This document shows, one piece after another, positions 1-5,459 of a stretch of 5,459 nt of DNA. Position 1 is the first letter of the stretch. Each line of letters starts with the position of its first letter. Position numbers and translations under genes: made by a program. The notes under the pieces were generated by a model. It did not search any database. It was not told where the DNA came from and saw only the letters and a program-made list of their open reading frames with translations. The DNA comes from an uncultured Prochlorococcus sp. (lineage in GTDB: Bacteria > Cyanobacteriota > Cyanobacteriia > PCC-6307 > Cyanobiaceae). The stretch lies in the NCBI GenBank assembly GCA_913041805.1, contig CAJWIZ010000052.1, positions 1 through 5,459 on the forward strand, given 5' to 3'.

Positions 1-1284
1 TTGTTTTTTCAACAGATCCGTAAATTTCTAACAGTTCAAGAGCAATTAGATTTATTTGTAAAATGGCAGAAGAGAGGTTCTGCCGAAGCAGGCTTTCTTG
101 CCGTTATTGCTTTGGTTGCAGCAGGTTTTTCGCAAAGAAAGCCTGAACGATTACAGCAAGCTAGAAAGTTTTTGAAAAGTCTTGATTTACAGGAGCTTGA
201 TAAATTCCCATTGCTTGGATCTATGGACCTTCTGCTTGCTGATATTAAGCAAGCTGAAGAAAACTTTCGTAAGAGTTCTGATGAAGGCTTAAGGGAGTGG
301 TTAGAGGCTTATCCAGGAGAAACATTGGCCGCTCTTTGTGACTATTGCAGGGATTGGCTGAAGCGTGATGTCCTTTTGGGATATAGAGATGTTGAGTCGG
401 AACCAGTTGATCTTGAAGCTTGGTTTGCCGATCGAGATGTACAGACTTACGTGGAAACCCTTGAGAAAAAGAGTGCTCTTGGTATTGCTAAATCCAGCTT
501 CTCGTTTTTGTCCTCCTTCTCCGGAGAAAAATCTCAGGTCGAAGATTCAGAAGAAGATTTGGATTCAAATACCAATTTGCCTATGCCAGGAGGCGTTCCG
601 AATTTTGAGGAGGATGAAATTGACTCTGTTCAATCCAATTTCCAAGAATTCTTTCAGCAACGCTTAAAGAATTCAACACAAAAATTATTTTCTAATGGGA
701 GAACTGGCTTCATAGGTGCTTCTTTGATAGTCCTTTTAGTTTCTATAGGTGCCTCTTTGAGTCTCTTTGAATTACGCGAGGATCCATCTAAAGCAACTAA
801 GACAAATAAATCAACTCAAATAGAGGAATCAATTGGTTCTAAACCTGATTTAGAAGAACCTGTTCAGGAAATTCAAATACCAGAGATAAAGTTATTAACT
901 GTAGAAAAACCTAGCGAGCAAGAGATTGAAAGACTCATTCAATTTTGGCTCAATGGTAAGGCCAAGGTTCTTGCCGGAAAAGAAAGTAAAGAGTTGCCTG
1001 TTGTCGCGAGGCCTGCATTGGTTGAAAGAGTTCAGGCCGAGAGATCTAATGATATAAAGAGGGATGAGAGTCAGAGAATTAATTCATCTATTGACTCATT
1101 TCAACTAGTTTCTCAAACACCTAAAAGAATAGAAGTAAAAGTCAAGCTTTCATATAATGATCAGCGAATAAAATCAACAGGTGAAATAGTTTCTGAAACT
1201 TCTATCCCATCTTTGAAGGTCACCTATATTTTGGGCCGTGAGAAGGATTTATGGCAATTAGTTGATTATATAAGTGGAAGTTAG
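1..1284 (+). CDS. ftn2: ARC6/Ftn2/ZipN-type cell division protein, C-terminal part (5' truncated by the window)
   Basis: ARC6/Ftn2/ZipN proteins anchor FtsZ to the inner membrane and organise the Z ring in cyanobacteria and plastids. The visible 427 residues match the family's later domains. A helical segment (about 1-155, including GSAEA, AVIALVAAGF and QRKPERLQQA) resembles the region following the N-terminal J-like domain. Next come an acidic, low-complexity linker (about 176-212), one transmembrane helix (about 236-257) and a second charged linker. The C-terminal domain (about 305-423) looks like the ARC6 'IMS' domain, with SEQEIERLIQFWLNGKAKVL near its start and LWQLVDY near its end. The TTG at base 1 is probably an internal Leu codon, because cyanobacterial homologues are around 600 or more residues and the J-like N-terminus is missing here. 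The gene is visibly more AT-rich than ffh downstream (17 of 60 GC in bases 1-60, against 29 of 60 in 2041-2100). Family membership is from recognition, not a search. Confidence 0.8.
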   Translation: MFFQQIRKFLTVQEQLDLFVKWQKRGSAEAGFLAVIALVAAGFSQRKPERLQQARKFLKSLDLQELDKFPLLGSMDLLLADIKQAEENFRKSSDEGLREWLEAYPGETLAALCDYCRDWLKRDVLLGYRDVESEPVDLEAWFADRDVQTYVETLEKKSALGIAKSSFSFLSSFSGEKSQVEDSEEDLDSNTNLPMPGGVPNFEEDEIDSVQSNFQEFFQQRLKNSTQKLFSNGRTGFIGASLIVLLVSIGASLSLFELREDPSKATKTNKSTQIEESIGSKPDLEEPVQEIQIPEIKLLTVEKPSEQEIERLIQFWLNGKAKVLAGKESKELPVVARPALVERVQAERSNDIKRDESQRINSSIDSFQLVSQTPKRIEVKVKLSYNDQRIKSTGEIVSETSIPSLKVTYILGREKDLWQLVDYISGS

Positions 1285-1292
1285 ATTTCATG

Positions 1293-1322
1293 TTTACAAA
1301 AAAGCAAGTACTTTTTTACTAT
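1293..1322 (+). promoter_or_regulatory. possible sigma-70-type promoter for ffh
   Basis: A TTTACA at 1293-1298 (one mismatch to the -35 consensus) is followed after 18 bases by TACTAT at 1317-1322 (four of six matches to the -10 consensus). This would start transcription around 1329 and give a leader of about 24 bases before the ffh ATG. It lies in the 68-base gap between the division gene and ffh. In AT-rich DNA such matches arise by chance, so this is a weak call. It also overlaps the A/T hairpin at 1298-1317. Confidence 0.27.
1298..1317 (+). terminator. weak A/T-rich hairpin after the division gene
   Basis: AAAAAAG (1298-1304) can pair with CTTTTTT (1311-1317) around a six-base loop, 13 bases after the stop codon of the upstream gene. 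The stem has only one G-C pair and its 3' arm serves as the T-run, so it would be at best a leaky, possibly bidirectional terminator. The same bases could be the spacer of the proposed ffh promoter. The repeat is seen directly; any function is inference. Confidence 0.22.
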
Positions 1323-1352
1323 TGATTCAATCCACTCTTAGCACCTTTCCCA

Positions 1353-2810
1353 ATGTTTGATGAGCTTTCAGCCAGGTTTGAAGATGCGGTTAAAGGACTA
1401 AGAGGTGAAAATAAAATCGGTGAAAATAATATCGATGACGCGCTCAAGCAAGTGCGTAGAGCCTTATTAGATGCTGACGTTAGTTTGAGTGTCGTAAAGG
1501 AGTTTGTTGAAGAGGTAAGGCATAAAGCAATAGGTGCTGATGTTGTTAGAGGTGTCAATCCAGATCAGAAGTTCATACAAGTTGTTCATGAACAGTTGAT
1601 AGAGGTCATGGGTGGATCCAATTCACCTCTCGCTAGTGCTGAAAGGCAGCCAAATGTTGTTCTTATGGCAGGTTTGCAAGGTGCAGGAAAGACTACTGCG
1701 ACTGCAAAACTTGCACTGCATTTAAAGGAGAATGGGCGGAGTGCCCTAATGGTTGCTGCTGATGTATATAGGCCTGCGGCAATTGAGCAATTGCACACTC
1801 TGGGGTCTCAAATTGGTGTAGAAGTTTTCAGCCTTGGTTCAGAGGTCAAGCCTGAGGAAATTGCTGCTGCTGGTCTTGCAAAAGCTAGAGAAGAAGGTAT
1901 TCACACATTGCTAGTGGATACAGCAGGTCGGCTTCAGATTGATACCGACATGATGGATGAAATGGTCCGCATTCGTACTGCAGTTGAGCCCAATGAGGTG
2001 CTGTTAGTTGTTGATTCGATGATTGGTCAAGAAGCGGCTGATCTCACGAGAGCATTTCACGAAAAGGTTGGTATAACTGGCGCGGTCTTGACCAAGCTTG
2101 ATGGAGATTCGCGAGGCGGTGCTGCTCTATCGATCAGAAAAGTTAGTGGCAAACCTATCAAGTTCATAGGTACTGGAGAGAAAGTTGAGGCATTACAGCC
2201 TTTTCATCCTGAGCGAATGGCAAGTCGCATTTTGGGCATGGGAGATGTATTGACTCTGGTTGAGAAGGCTCAGAAAGAAGTTGAGATTGCTGATGCAGAA
2301 ATAATGCAAAAGAAACTACAGGAAGCAACTTTTGATTTTTCAGATTTTCTCAAGCAAATGCGCTTGATTAAGCGTATGGGATCTTTGGGAGGCTTGATGA
2401 AGATGATCCCAGGGATGAATAAGTTGGATGATGGAATGCTTAAAAGTGGAGAAGAACAGCTGAAAAAGGTAGAGGCGATGATTGGCTCTATGACTCCTGA
2501 TGAGCGAATTAAACCTGAATTATTAGCTGCTCAACCTTCGCGTCGCAGACGCCTTGCTATTGGCAGTGGACATACTGCTGGTGAAGTTGACAAGGTTTTG
2601 GCAGATTTTCAGAGAATGCGTGGCTTGATGAAACAAATGTCCAGTGGAGGAATGCCAGGTATGGGTGGATTCCCTGGGATGGGCGATCCTGGCTCTCCTA
2701 TGCCTGGAATGACAGGTAACTCAGCTGCTGCAAGAGGTGGGCGGGTTGGTGGAGGAGCTCCTCGTCGTCAGAGACCTCTCAAGAAAAAGAAGGGTTTCGC
2801 TGATCTATGA
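1353..2810 (+). CDS. ffh: signal recognition particle protein Ffh (SRP54 GTPase)
   Basis: Ffh binds 4.5S/SRP RNA and the signal sequences of nascent membrane proteins, then docks with FtsY in a GTP-dependent way to deliver ribosomes to the translocon. All expected parts are present in 485 residues. The N domain covers about 1-95. The G domain has GLQGAGKTT (107-115, P-loop), DVYRPAA (137-143), DTAGR (189-193), TKLD (247-250) and GTGE (273-276). The methionine-rich M domain (about 300-430) includes RMGSLGGLMKMIPGM and the RNA-binding SRRRRLAIGSG (396-406). It is slightly longer than E. coli Ffh (453) because of a Gly/Met/Pro-rich tail (about 432-453) and a basic end (RRQRPLKKKK). ATG 1353 is the only conventional start after the in-frame stop at 1323-1325. 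No Shine-Dalgarno is visible (CACCTTTCCCA precedes ATG). rpsP follows 80 bases downstream, a widely conserved pairing. Confidence 0.98.
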   Translation: MFDELSARFEDAVKGLRGENKIGENNIDDALKQVRRALLDADVSLSVVKEFVEEVRHKAIGADVVRGVNPDQKFIQVVHEQLIEVMGGSNSPLASAERQPNVVLMAGLQGAGKTTATAKLALHLKENGRSALMVAADVYRPAAIEQLHTLGSQIGVEVFSLGSEVKPEEIAAAGLAKAREEGIHTLLVDTAGRLQIDTDMMDEMVRIRTAVEPNEVLLVVDSMIGQEAADLTRAFHEKVGITGAVLTKLDGDSRGGAALSIRKVSGKPIKFIGTGEKVEALQPFHPERMASRILGMGDVLTLVEKAQKEVEIADAEIMQKKLQEATFDFSDFLKQMRLIKRMGSLGGLMKMIPGMNKLDDGMLKSGEEQLKKVEAMIGSMTPDERIKPELLAAQPSRRRRLAIGSGHTAGEVDKVLADFQRMRGLMKQMSSGGMPGMGGFPGMGDPGSPMPGMTGNSAAARGGRVGGGAPRRQRPLKKKKGFADL

Positions 2811-2833
2811 CCCTTAGCAGGTTAATGTGGCTC

Positions 2834-2860
2834 TTTGGAGAGAGTTAACACCTCCCCAAA
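2834..2860 (+). other. imperfect hairpin in the ffh-rpsP gap
   Basis: TTTGG (2834-2838) pairs with CCAAA (2856-2860). After one A-C mismatch, GAG (2840-2842) pairs with CTC (2852-2854), leaving a nine-base loop. It sits in the 80-base gap and ends 30 bases before the rpsP ATG. There is no T-run after it, so it is not a terminator. It could be an mRNA processing or stability element, or chance. Only the pairing is seen. Confidence 0.2.
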
Positions 2861-2890
2861 TTCAAACAACTTTCATAAAGTCAAGTCAAG

Positions 2891-3247
2891 ATGATCAAGC
2901 TCCGCCTAAAGCGGTTCGGCAAAAAGCGGGAAGCGAGTTTCCGTTTGGTGGTCTGCAACAGCACCTCCCGCCGAGATGGACGCCCTCTTCAAGAATTAGG
3001 TTTTTATAACCCTCGAACTAAAGAAACCAGACTCGATACAGAAGCTCTAAGATTGAGGCTTAGTCAAGGAGCTCAGCCTACAGATGCTGTTCGTTCTCTT
3101 CTGGAAAAAGGTGGCCTTTTAGAGAAAAGAGTCCGCCAAGCAGAAATTGTTGGTAAGGCGAAACAAGAACAAGCTAGAAAATTGGCTGCGAAGAAAGCTA
3201 CACAAGATAAAGATAAGGAAGCTGGTGATCCAGCATCACAGGCCTGA
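2891..3247 (+). CDS. rpsP: 30S ribosomal protein S16
   Basis: S16 is an early-to-middle binder in 30S assembly that contacts 16S rRNA in the body of the small subunit. The N-terminal [20 protein letters not shown], followed by [16 protein letters not shown], is the classical S16 signature. Residues to about 80 (including [14 protein letters not shown]) cover the whole fold. The 118-residue protein is longer than the usual 80-90 because of a Lys/Ala/Glu-rich, probably flexible C-terminal extension (about 85-118). ATG 2891 is the only usable start, since an in-frame TAA lies at 2876-2878. No clear ribosome binding site precedes it (GTCAAGTCAAG). It lies between ffh and phoH on the same strand, probably in one transcript. 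A + strand reading in another frame (2827-3009) overlaps its start and is not a gene. Confidence 0.98.
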   Translation: MIKLRLKRFGKKREASFRLVVCNSTSRRDGRPLQELGFYNPRTKETRLDTEALRLRLSQGAQPTDAVRSLLEKGGLLEKRVRQAEIVGKAKQEQARKLAAKKATQDKDKEAGDPASQA

Positions 3248-3255
3248 AGCCGAGG

Positions 3256-4227
3256 ATGAAAGAAGCTTCCTGCTCTGGTCGCTTCCATATTGATTTACCC
3301 GATTCGAATGCAGCTACTGCATTGTGTGGCCTAGGACAAAATACCTTGCATCGCTTAGAGGCTCTTACGGGAGCATCTTTAGTAATGAGGGGGCTTCAAC
3401 TTGAGATAAGTGGTCGTCCTAACCAAGTAGAAAGAGCAAAGGCTTTGGTTGAGCTTGTACGACCTTTGTGGGAGGAAGGGGAGGCTGTCTCTCAAGTTGA
3501 CTTGCAGTCAGCCTTAACTTCTTTGGATACAGGTCGAGAGGAAGCTCATGCCCAATTAGGACAAGTTGTTCTTGCTAAAGGACAACGAGGAAATCTTTTA
3601 AGGCCCAGGACCTTGCGCCAAAAAACATATGTTGAGGCAATGGAGCGTCATGATTTGACTTTTGCTTTAGGACCTGCTGGAACAGGAAAAACTTTTCTTG
3701 CGACAGTTCTTGCTGTTCGCATGCTTACAGAACGAAGAATAGAAAGATTGGTTTTAACTAGACCTGCAGTAGAAGCAGGAGAAAGATTGGGCTTTCTTCC
3801 TGGCGATCTTCAACAGAAGGTAGATCCTTATTTACGCCCTCTTTACGATGCTCTTCATTCTCTCTTGGGGCCGGAGAAAACCTCAACATTGCTGGAAAAA
3901 GGTGTCATTGAAGTCGCACCTCTGGCATATATGCGAGGCAGAACTCTTGATGAAGCCTTTGTAATTCTTGACGAAGCGCAAAATACAACTTCTGCACAGA
4001 TGCGAATGGTTCTTACTCGATTGGGGGAGAGATCAAGAATGGTTGTTACTGGAGATGTTACGCAGGTTGATCTCCCCCCAGGTCAGTTAAGTGGTCTGGT
4101 TGAGGCGGCTGAGCTGCTTGCAAGGGTTGATGGAGTATCAGTTTGTCACTTGACTTCTGCAGATGTTGTAAGGCATCCACTAGTGCAACGTGTGGTGGAT
4201 GCCTATGCACGTAACGAAAGACGATAG
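3256..4227 (+). CDS. phoH: PhoH-family (YbeZ-like) P-loop ATPase
   Basis: PhoH/YbeZ proteins are cytoplasmic ATPases related to superfamily 1 helicase cores. In E. coli YbeZ partners the YbeY RNase in rRNA maturation; the old phosphate-starvation name need not apply here. The N-terminal part (about 10-75) is the family's KH-like region. The ATPase core has Walker A GPAGTGKT (139-146), LTRPAVEAGERLGFLPGD (167-184), Walker B VILDEAQN (236-243), VTGD (264-267) and the arginine-bearing DVVRHPLVQ (303-311). All key residues are intact, and 323 residues is a normal length. The start follows the rpsP stop by 8 bases, so translation is probably coupled. The frame closes upstream at TGA 3226-3228 with no other ATG, GTG or TTG, so ATG 3256 stands even though the GAGG at 3252-3255 abuts it too closely to act as a standard Shine-Dalgarno. 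Confidence 0.95.
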   Translation: MKEASCSGRFHIDLPDSNAATALCGLGQNTLHRLEALTGASLVMRGLQLEISGRPNQVERAKALVELVRPLWEEGEAVSQVDLQSALTSLDTGREEAHAQLGQVVLAKGQRGNLLRPRTLRQKTYVEAMERHDLTFALGPAGTGKTFLATVLAVRMLTERRIERLVLTRPAVEAGERLGFLPGDLQQKVDPYLRPLYDALHSLLGPEKTSTLLEKGVIEVAPLAYMRGRTLDEAFVILDEAQNTTSAQMRMVLTRLGERSRMVVTGDVTQVDLPPGQLSGLVEAAELLARVDGVSVCHLTSADVVRHPLVQRVVDAYARNERR

Positions 4228-4268
4228 GGACATCCGCCCCGTCGAGCCTGACATTTTTGTTTTTTTTC
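4220..4268 (+). terminator. weak candidate terminator or attenuator after phoH
   Basis: GACG (4220-4223) can pair with CGTC (4240-4243), and GGG (4227-4229) with CCC (4237-4239), leaving a three-base bulge and a seven-base loop. Eight bases later a T-rich run begins (4254-4267, broken by one G). The stem is short and bulged and the T-run is too far away for a textbook intrinsic terminator. It may give partial termination before the membrane-protein gene, or the T-run may be an upstream promoter element. Low confidence. Confidence 0.18.
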
Positions 4269-4303
4269 TGGCAAAGTGTTCCTGTTAAGTGACCTGGTTC
4301 GTT

Positions 4304-5041
4304 ATGCCAGCAAGTAGTAATTTTCAGCAGGCCATTCGTGAGGCTCAATCAAGTGCTCTCGTAGGCCCCAATGTAGTGAACAAGGCATTGCCTTATGTAG
4401 GTGGTGGCATGCTCCTCACAGCAGGTGGTGTTATTGGAGGGCTGTCTCTTCAGGTAACCAATCCAGCTTTATTTCAACCTCTTTTTCTGGCTGCCTTTAT
4501 TGGCGAGCTGATTTTGTTCTTTATGGCTTCTAGTGCGGCCAATAACGCTAATAACAGCAAAGCACTACCTTTACTTACTGGTTTTAGTCTTCTAACTGGT
4601 TTCACTTTGAGTGGCATTGTTGGCCTTGCAATTGCAACTGCTGGAATGGGCTCAATAGGGACTGCTGTTTTTGCAACCGGAATTACCTTTGTAATTGCTT
4701 CTGTAGTTGGAAGCCGCATGAGCGATAGTGTTGGTCAGGCATTAAGCGGAGTAGTTGGATTGGGCTTGATGGGCCTGATCATTGCAATGTTGGTACAGAT
4801 AATCGGTGGTCTTTTTGTCCCAGGCATGTTTGGAGGCAGTGCCTTTGAATTGATGATTGCGGGTTTTGGAACGATTCTTTTCGTGGGGATGTCTTTTGTA
4901 GACTTCTATACGATGCCTCGAAGGTATAACGATGAGCAGTACTTGGCAGGTGCTCTGGGAATGTATCTGACTTATATAAACTTATTTATTTTCATATTGC
5001 GTTTGATTATTGCTATTCAAGGAGGTGGACGTAGAGATTAA
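4304..5041 (+). CDS. Bax inhibitor-1/YccA-family integral membrane protein
   Basis: TMBIM/BI-1 family proteins are seven-helix inner-membrane proteins. Bacillus YetJ is a pH-sensitive calcium leak channel, and E. coli YccA binds and modulates the FtsH protease. Here, after a soluble N-terminal stretch of about 28 residues, hydrophobic helices lie at about 30-50, 57-77, 87-110, 116-136, 147-171, 180-202 and 214-237, and the protein ends in a charged GGGRRD. Family marks are SFVDFYTM in helix 6 and ALGMYLTYINLFIFILRL in helix 7. D200 fits the conserved helix-6 acidic residue, whereas T223 stands where YetJ-like proteins usually have Asp (YLD). I chose ATG 4304 (245 residues, start MPASSNFQQAI). 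An in-frame GTG at 4289 directly follows a TAA and would add only five residues. No Shine-Dalgarno is visible for either start. It is 76 bases from phoH and is followed by a strong terminator. Calcium leak versus FtsH modulation cannot be decided from sequence. Confidence 0.9.
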   Translation: MPASSNFQQAIREAQSSALVGPNVVNKALPYVGGGMLLTAGGVIGGLSLQVTNPALFQPLFLAAFIGELILFFMASSAANNANNSKALPLLTGFSLLTGFTLSGIVGLAIATAGMGSIGTAVFATGITFVIASVVGSRMSDSVGQALSGVVGLGLMGLIIAMLVQIIGGLFVPGMFGGSAFELMIAGFGTILFVGMSFVDFYTMPRRYNDEQYLAGALGMYLTYINLFIFILRLIIAIQGGGRRD

Positions 5042-5077
5042 AATTTTGACTTTAATTACTCATTGATTAATATCCTT

Positions 5078-5102
5078 AGGGGCCTTATTAAGGCCCCTTT
5101 TT
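5078..5102 (+). terminator. strong rho-independent terminator of the + strand gene block
   Basis: AGGGGCCTT (5078-5086) and AAGGCCCCT (5090-5098) form a perfect 9-bp stem with six G-C pairs and a three-base ATT loop, followed by TTTTT (5098-5102). It begins 36 bases after the stop of the membrane-protein gene. The T-run overlaps the stop codon (TAA, read on the - strand) of the convergent ORF. There is no T-run on the other side of the stem, so it should work mainly for + strand transcripts. Confidence 0.93.
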
Positions 5103-5442
5103 AATTGCCTGCAACGTTATAAATAGTAGATGTTATTGCCAGTTTTTGTTCATTATTATATCCCCATTTTCTTATAAATTCCATGTCACTTCCATTGCTA
5201 TTAACTGTTGCCTCTAGCATAATTTCTAATCTACTTTTGACCTGATTGGGTTCTAGCAACCGCAATAGCTCAACAGTCCTTGCAGTGATGCGTTCTGAAC
5301 AGGCTTGCTGCTCAAAATCACCTTTTCTTTTGTGCTCTATTGCCATCGCTGTGCTCATTGCCAAATTGCGAACTGTTAAATCGATCACTATTCCTCCTGC
5401 CGCTCTTAGTTGAACTAAGAGCGGATCAGGTAATCGATCCAT
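5101..5442 (-). CDS. hypothetical protein, convergent; start uncertain, may extend past the window
   Basis: I do not recognise this protein. From ATG 5442 it has 113 residues, with no transmembrane segment, signal peptide or familiar motif. It looks helical and charged in the middle (EHKRKGDFEQQ, about 36-46; ELLRLLEP, about 58-65) with one Cys (48). The frame remains open upstream to the window edge (codons for S-D-C-P-L precede the ATG), so the true start may lie outside. Alternatively, GTG 5388-5386 has an AGGAGG four bases upstream and would give 95 residues beginning at VIDLTVRNLA. A coding role is supported by the uninterrupted frame across the whole region, the convergent placement against a terminator and the lack of a better ORF. 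It could be a small picocyanobacterial orphan or the 3' end of a longer gene. Confidence 0.6.
   Translation of the reverse strand: MDRLPDPLLVQLRAAGGIVIDLTVRNLAMSTAMAIEHKRKGDFEQQACSERITARTVELLRLLEPNQVKSRLEIMLEATVNSNGSDMEFIRKWGYNNEQKLAITSTIYNVAGN
5393..5398 (-). promoter_or_regulatory. possible ribosome binding site for an internal GTG start
   Basis: On the - strand, AGGAGG (5398-5393) is followed by AATA and then GTG (5388-5386), in frame with the hypothetical ORF. It is the only full Shine-Dalgarno match I see placed before a possible start in a window where the other genes lack one. The four-base spacing is a little short. It may instead simply encode Gly-Gly (residues 16-17). Confidence 0.3.
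5400..5424. repeat. perfect 11-bp inverted repeat inside the - strand ORF
   Basis: CCGCTCTTAGT (5400-5410) is the exact reverse complement of ACTAAGAGCGG (5414-5424), with a three-base spacer (5411-5413). It can form a stable hairpin in RNA from either strand. No T-run follows on either side, so it is not an intrinsic terminator. On the - strand transcript it ends one base before AGGAGG (5398-5393). It falls in codons 7-15 of the ORF if ATG 5442 is the start, or in a leader if GTG 5388 is the start. It could also be an operator for a dimeric regulator. Confidence 0.75.
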
Positions 5443-5459
5443 TAGTGGACAATCACTAG

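Noticed and set aside
365..667. 100-codon + strand reading frame inside the division gene
   Set aside because: It lies wholly within the ARC6/Ftn2 frame, resembles no protein, and the overlapping frame has clear domain structure.
1319..1798. Two - strand frames (1319-1558 and 1586-1798) opposite ffh
   Set aside because: They are antisense shadows of the conserved Ffh N and G domains with low-complexity Ser/Ala/Leu translations.
2827..3009. 60-codon + strand frame overlapping the start of rpsP
   Set aside because: Its second half is a frame-shifted reading of the conserved S16 N-terminus, and it has no homology or start signal of its own.
3073..3288. - strand frame across the rpsP-phoH junction
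   Set aside because: It is antisense to two well-supported genes, and its translation has no recognisable feature.
4289..4303. GTG 4289 as the start of the Bax inhibitor-family gene
   Set aside because: It adds only MTWFV before a good ATG, directly follows a stop codon and has no ribosome binding site. ATG 4304 gives a typical N-terminus.
4058..4348. - strand frame spanning the phoH end and the start of the membrane-protein gene
   Set aside because: It is antisense to the phoH C-terminus and has no motif or ribosome binding site. It arises because the short gap lacks stops in that frame.
4474..4719. - strand frame opposite the membrane-protein gene
   Set aside because: Its Ala/Leu/Pro-rich composition is what antisense of a hydrophobic protein gives. 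It is a shadow.
5400..5424. Reading the perfect inverted repeat as an intrinsic terminator
   Set aside because: Neither strand has a T-run after the stem, and it lies within the open - strand frame.
1..5459. Possible defence, mobile or biosynthetic system
   Set aside because: I found no transposase, integrase, repeat array, toxin-antitoxin pair or nuclease. Apart from one small unknown ORF, every gene is a recognised core family in plausible order.

Overview
This window reads as ordinary chromosomal core sequence from a marine picocyanobacterium, most likely Prochlorococcus or a close Synechococcus relative. The evidence is an ARC6/Ftn2-type division protein (a family restricted to cyanobacteria and plastids), a Bax inhibitor-1 family protein with a picocyanobacterial-looking N-terminus, moderate-to-low GC, very short intergenic gaps and a near absence of Shine-Dalgarno sites. 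The species call is inference from protein style; no database was searched.

Layout: five genes lie head to tail on the + strand. They are (1) the 3' part of an ARC6/Ftn2/ZipN division protein gene, cut by the window start; (2) ffh, the SRP GTPase; (3) rpsP, ribosomal protein S16; (4) phoH, a PhoH-family ATPase starting 8 nt after the rpsP stop; and (5) a seven-helix Bax inhibitor-1/YccA-family membrane protein. A strong intrinsic terminator at 5078-5102 closes this block. A short gene of unknown function converges on it from the - strand (5101 to at least 5442), and its frame is still open at the right edge of the window.

How the genes fit together: ffh, rpsP and phoH form a translation and protein-targeting cluster. 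Ffh targets nascent membrane proteins, S16 is a 30S assembly protein, and PhoH/YbeZ proteins are linked to rRNA maturation. ffh-rpsP adjacency is widespread in bacteria. The flanking division and membrane-protein genes have no direct mechanistic tie to the cluster beyond probable co-transcription.

I see no mobile element, CRISPR array, tRNA, rRNA or defence system, and no gene-free stretch longer than 80 bases on the + strand side. I did not find a new multi-gene system. The least explained part is the right end: an unrecognised - strand ORF with a perfect 11-bp inverted repeat one base upstream of an AGGAGG and an internal GTG, which makes its true start ambiguous.
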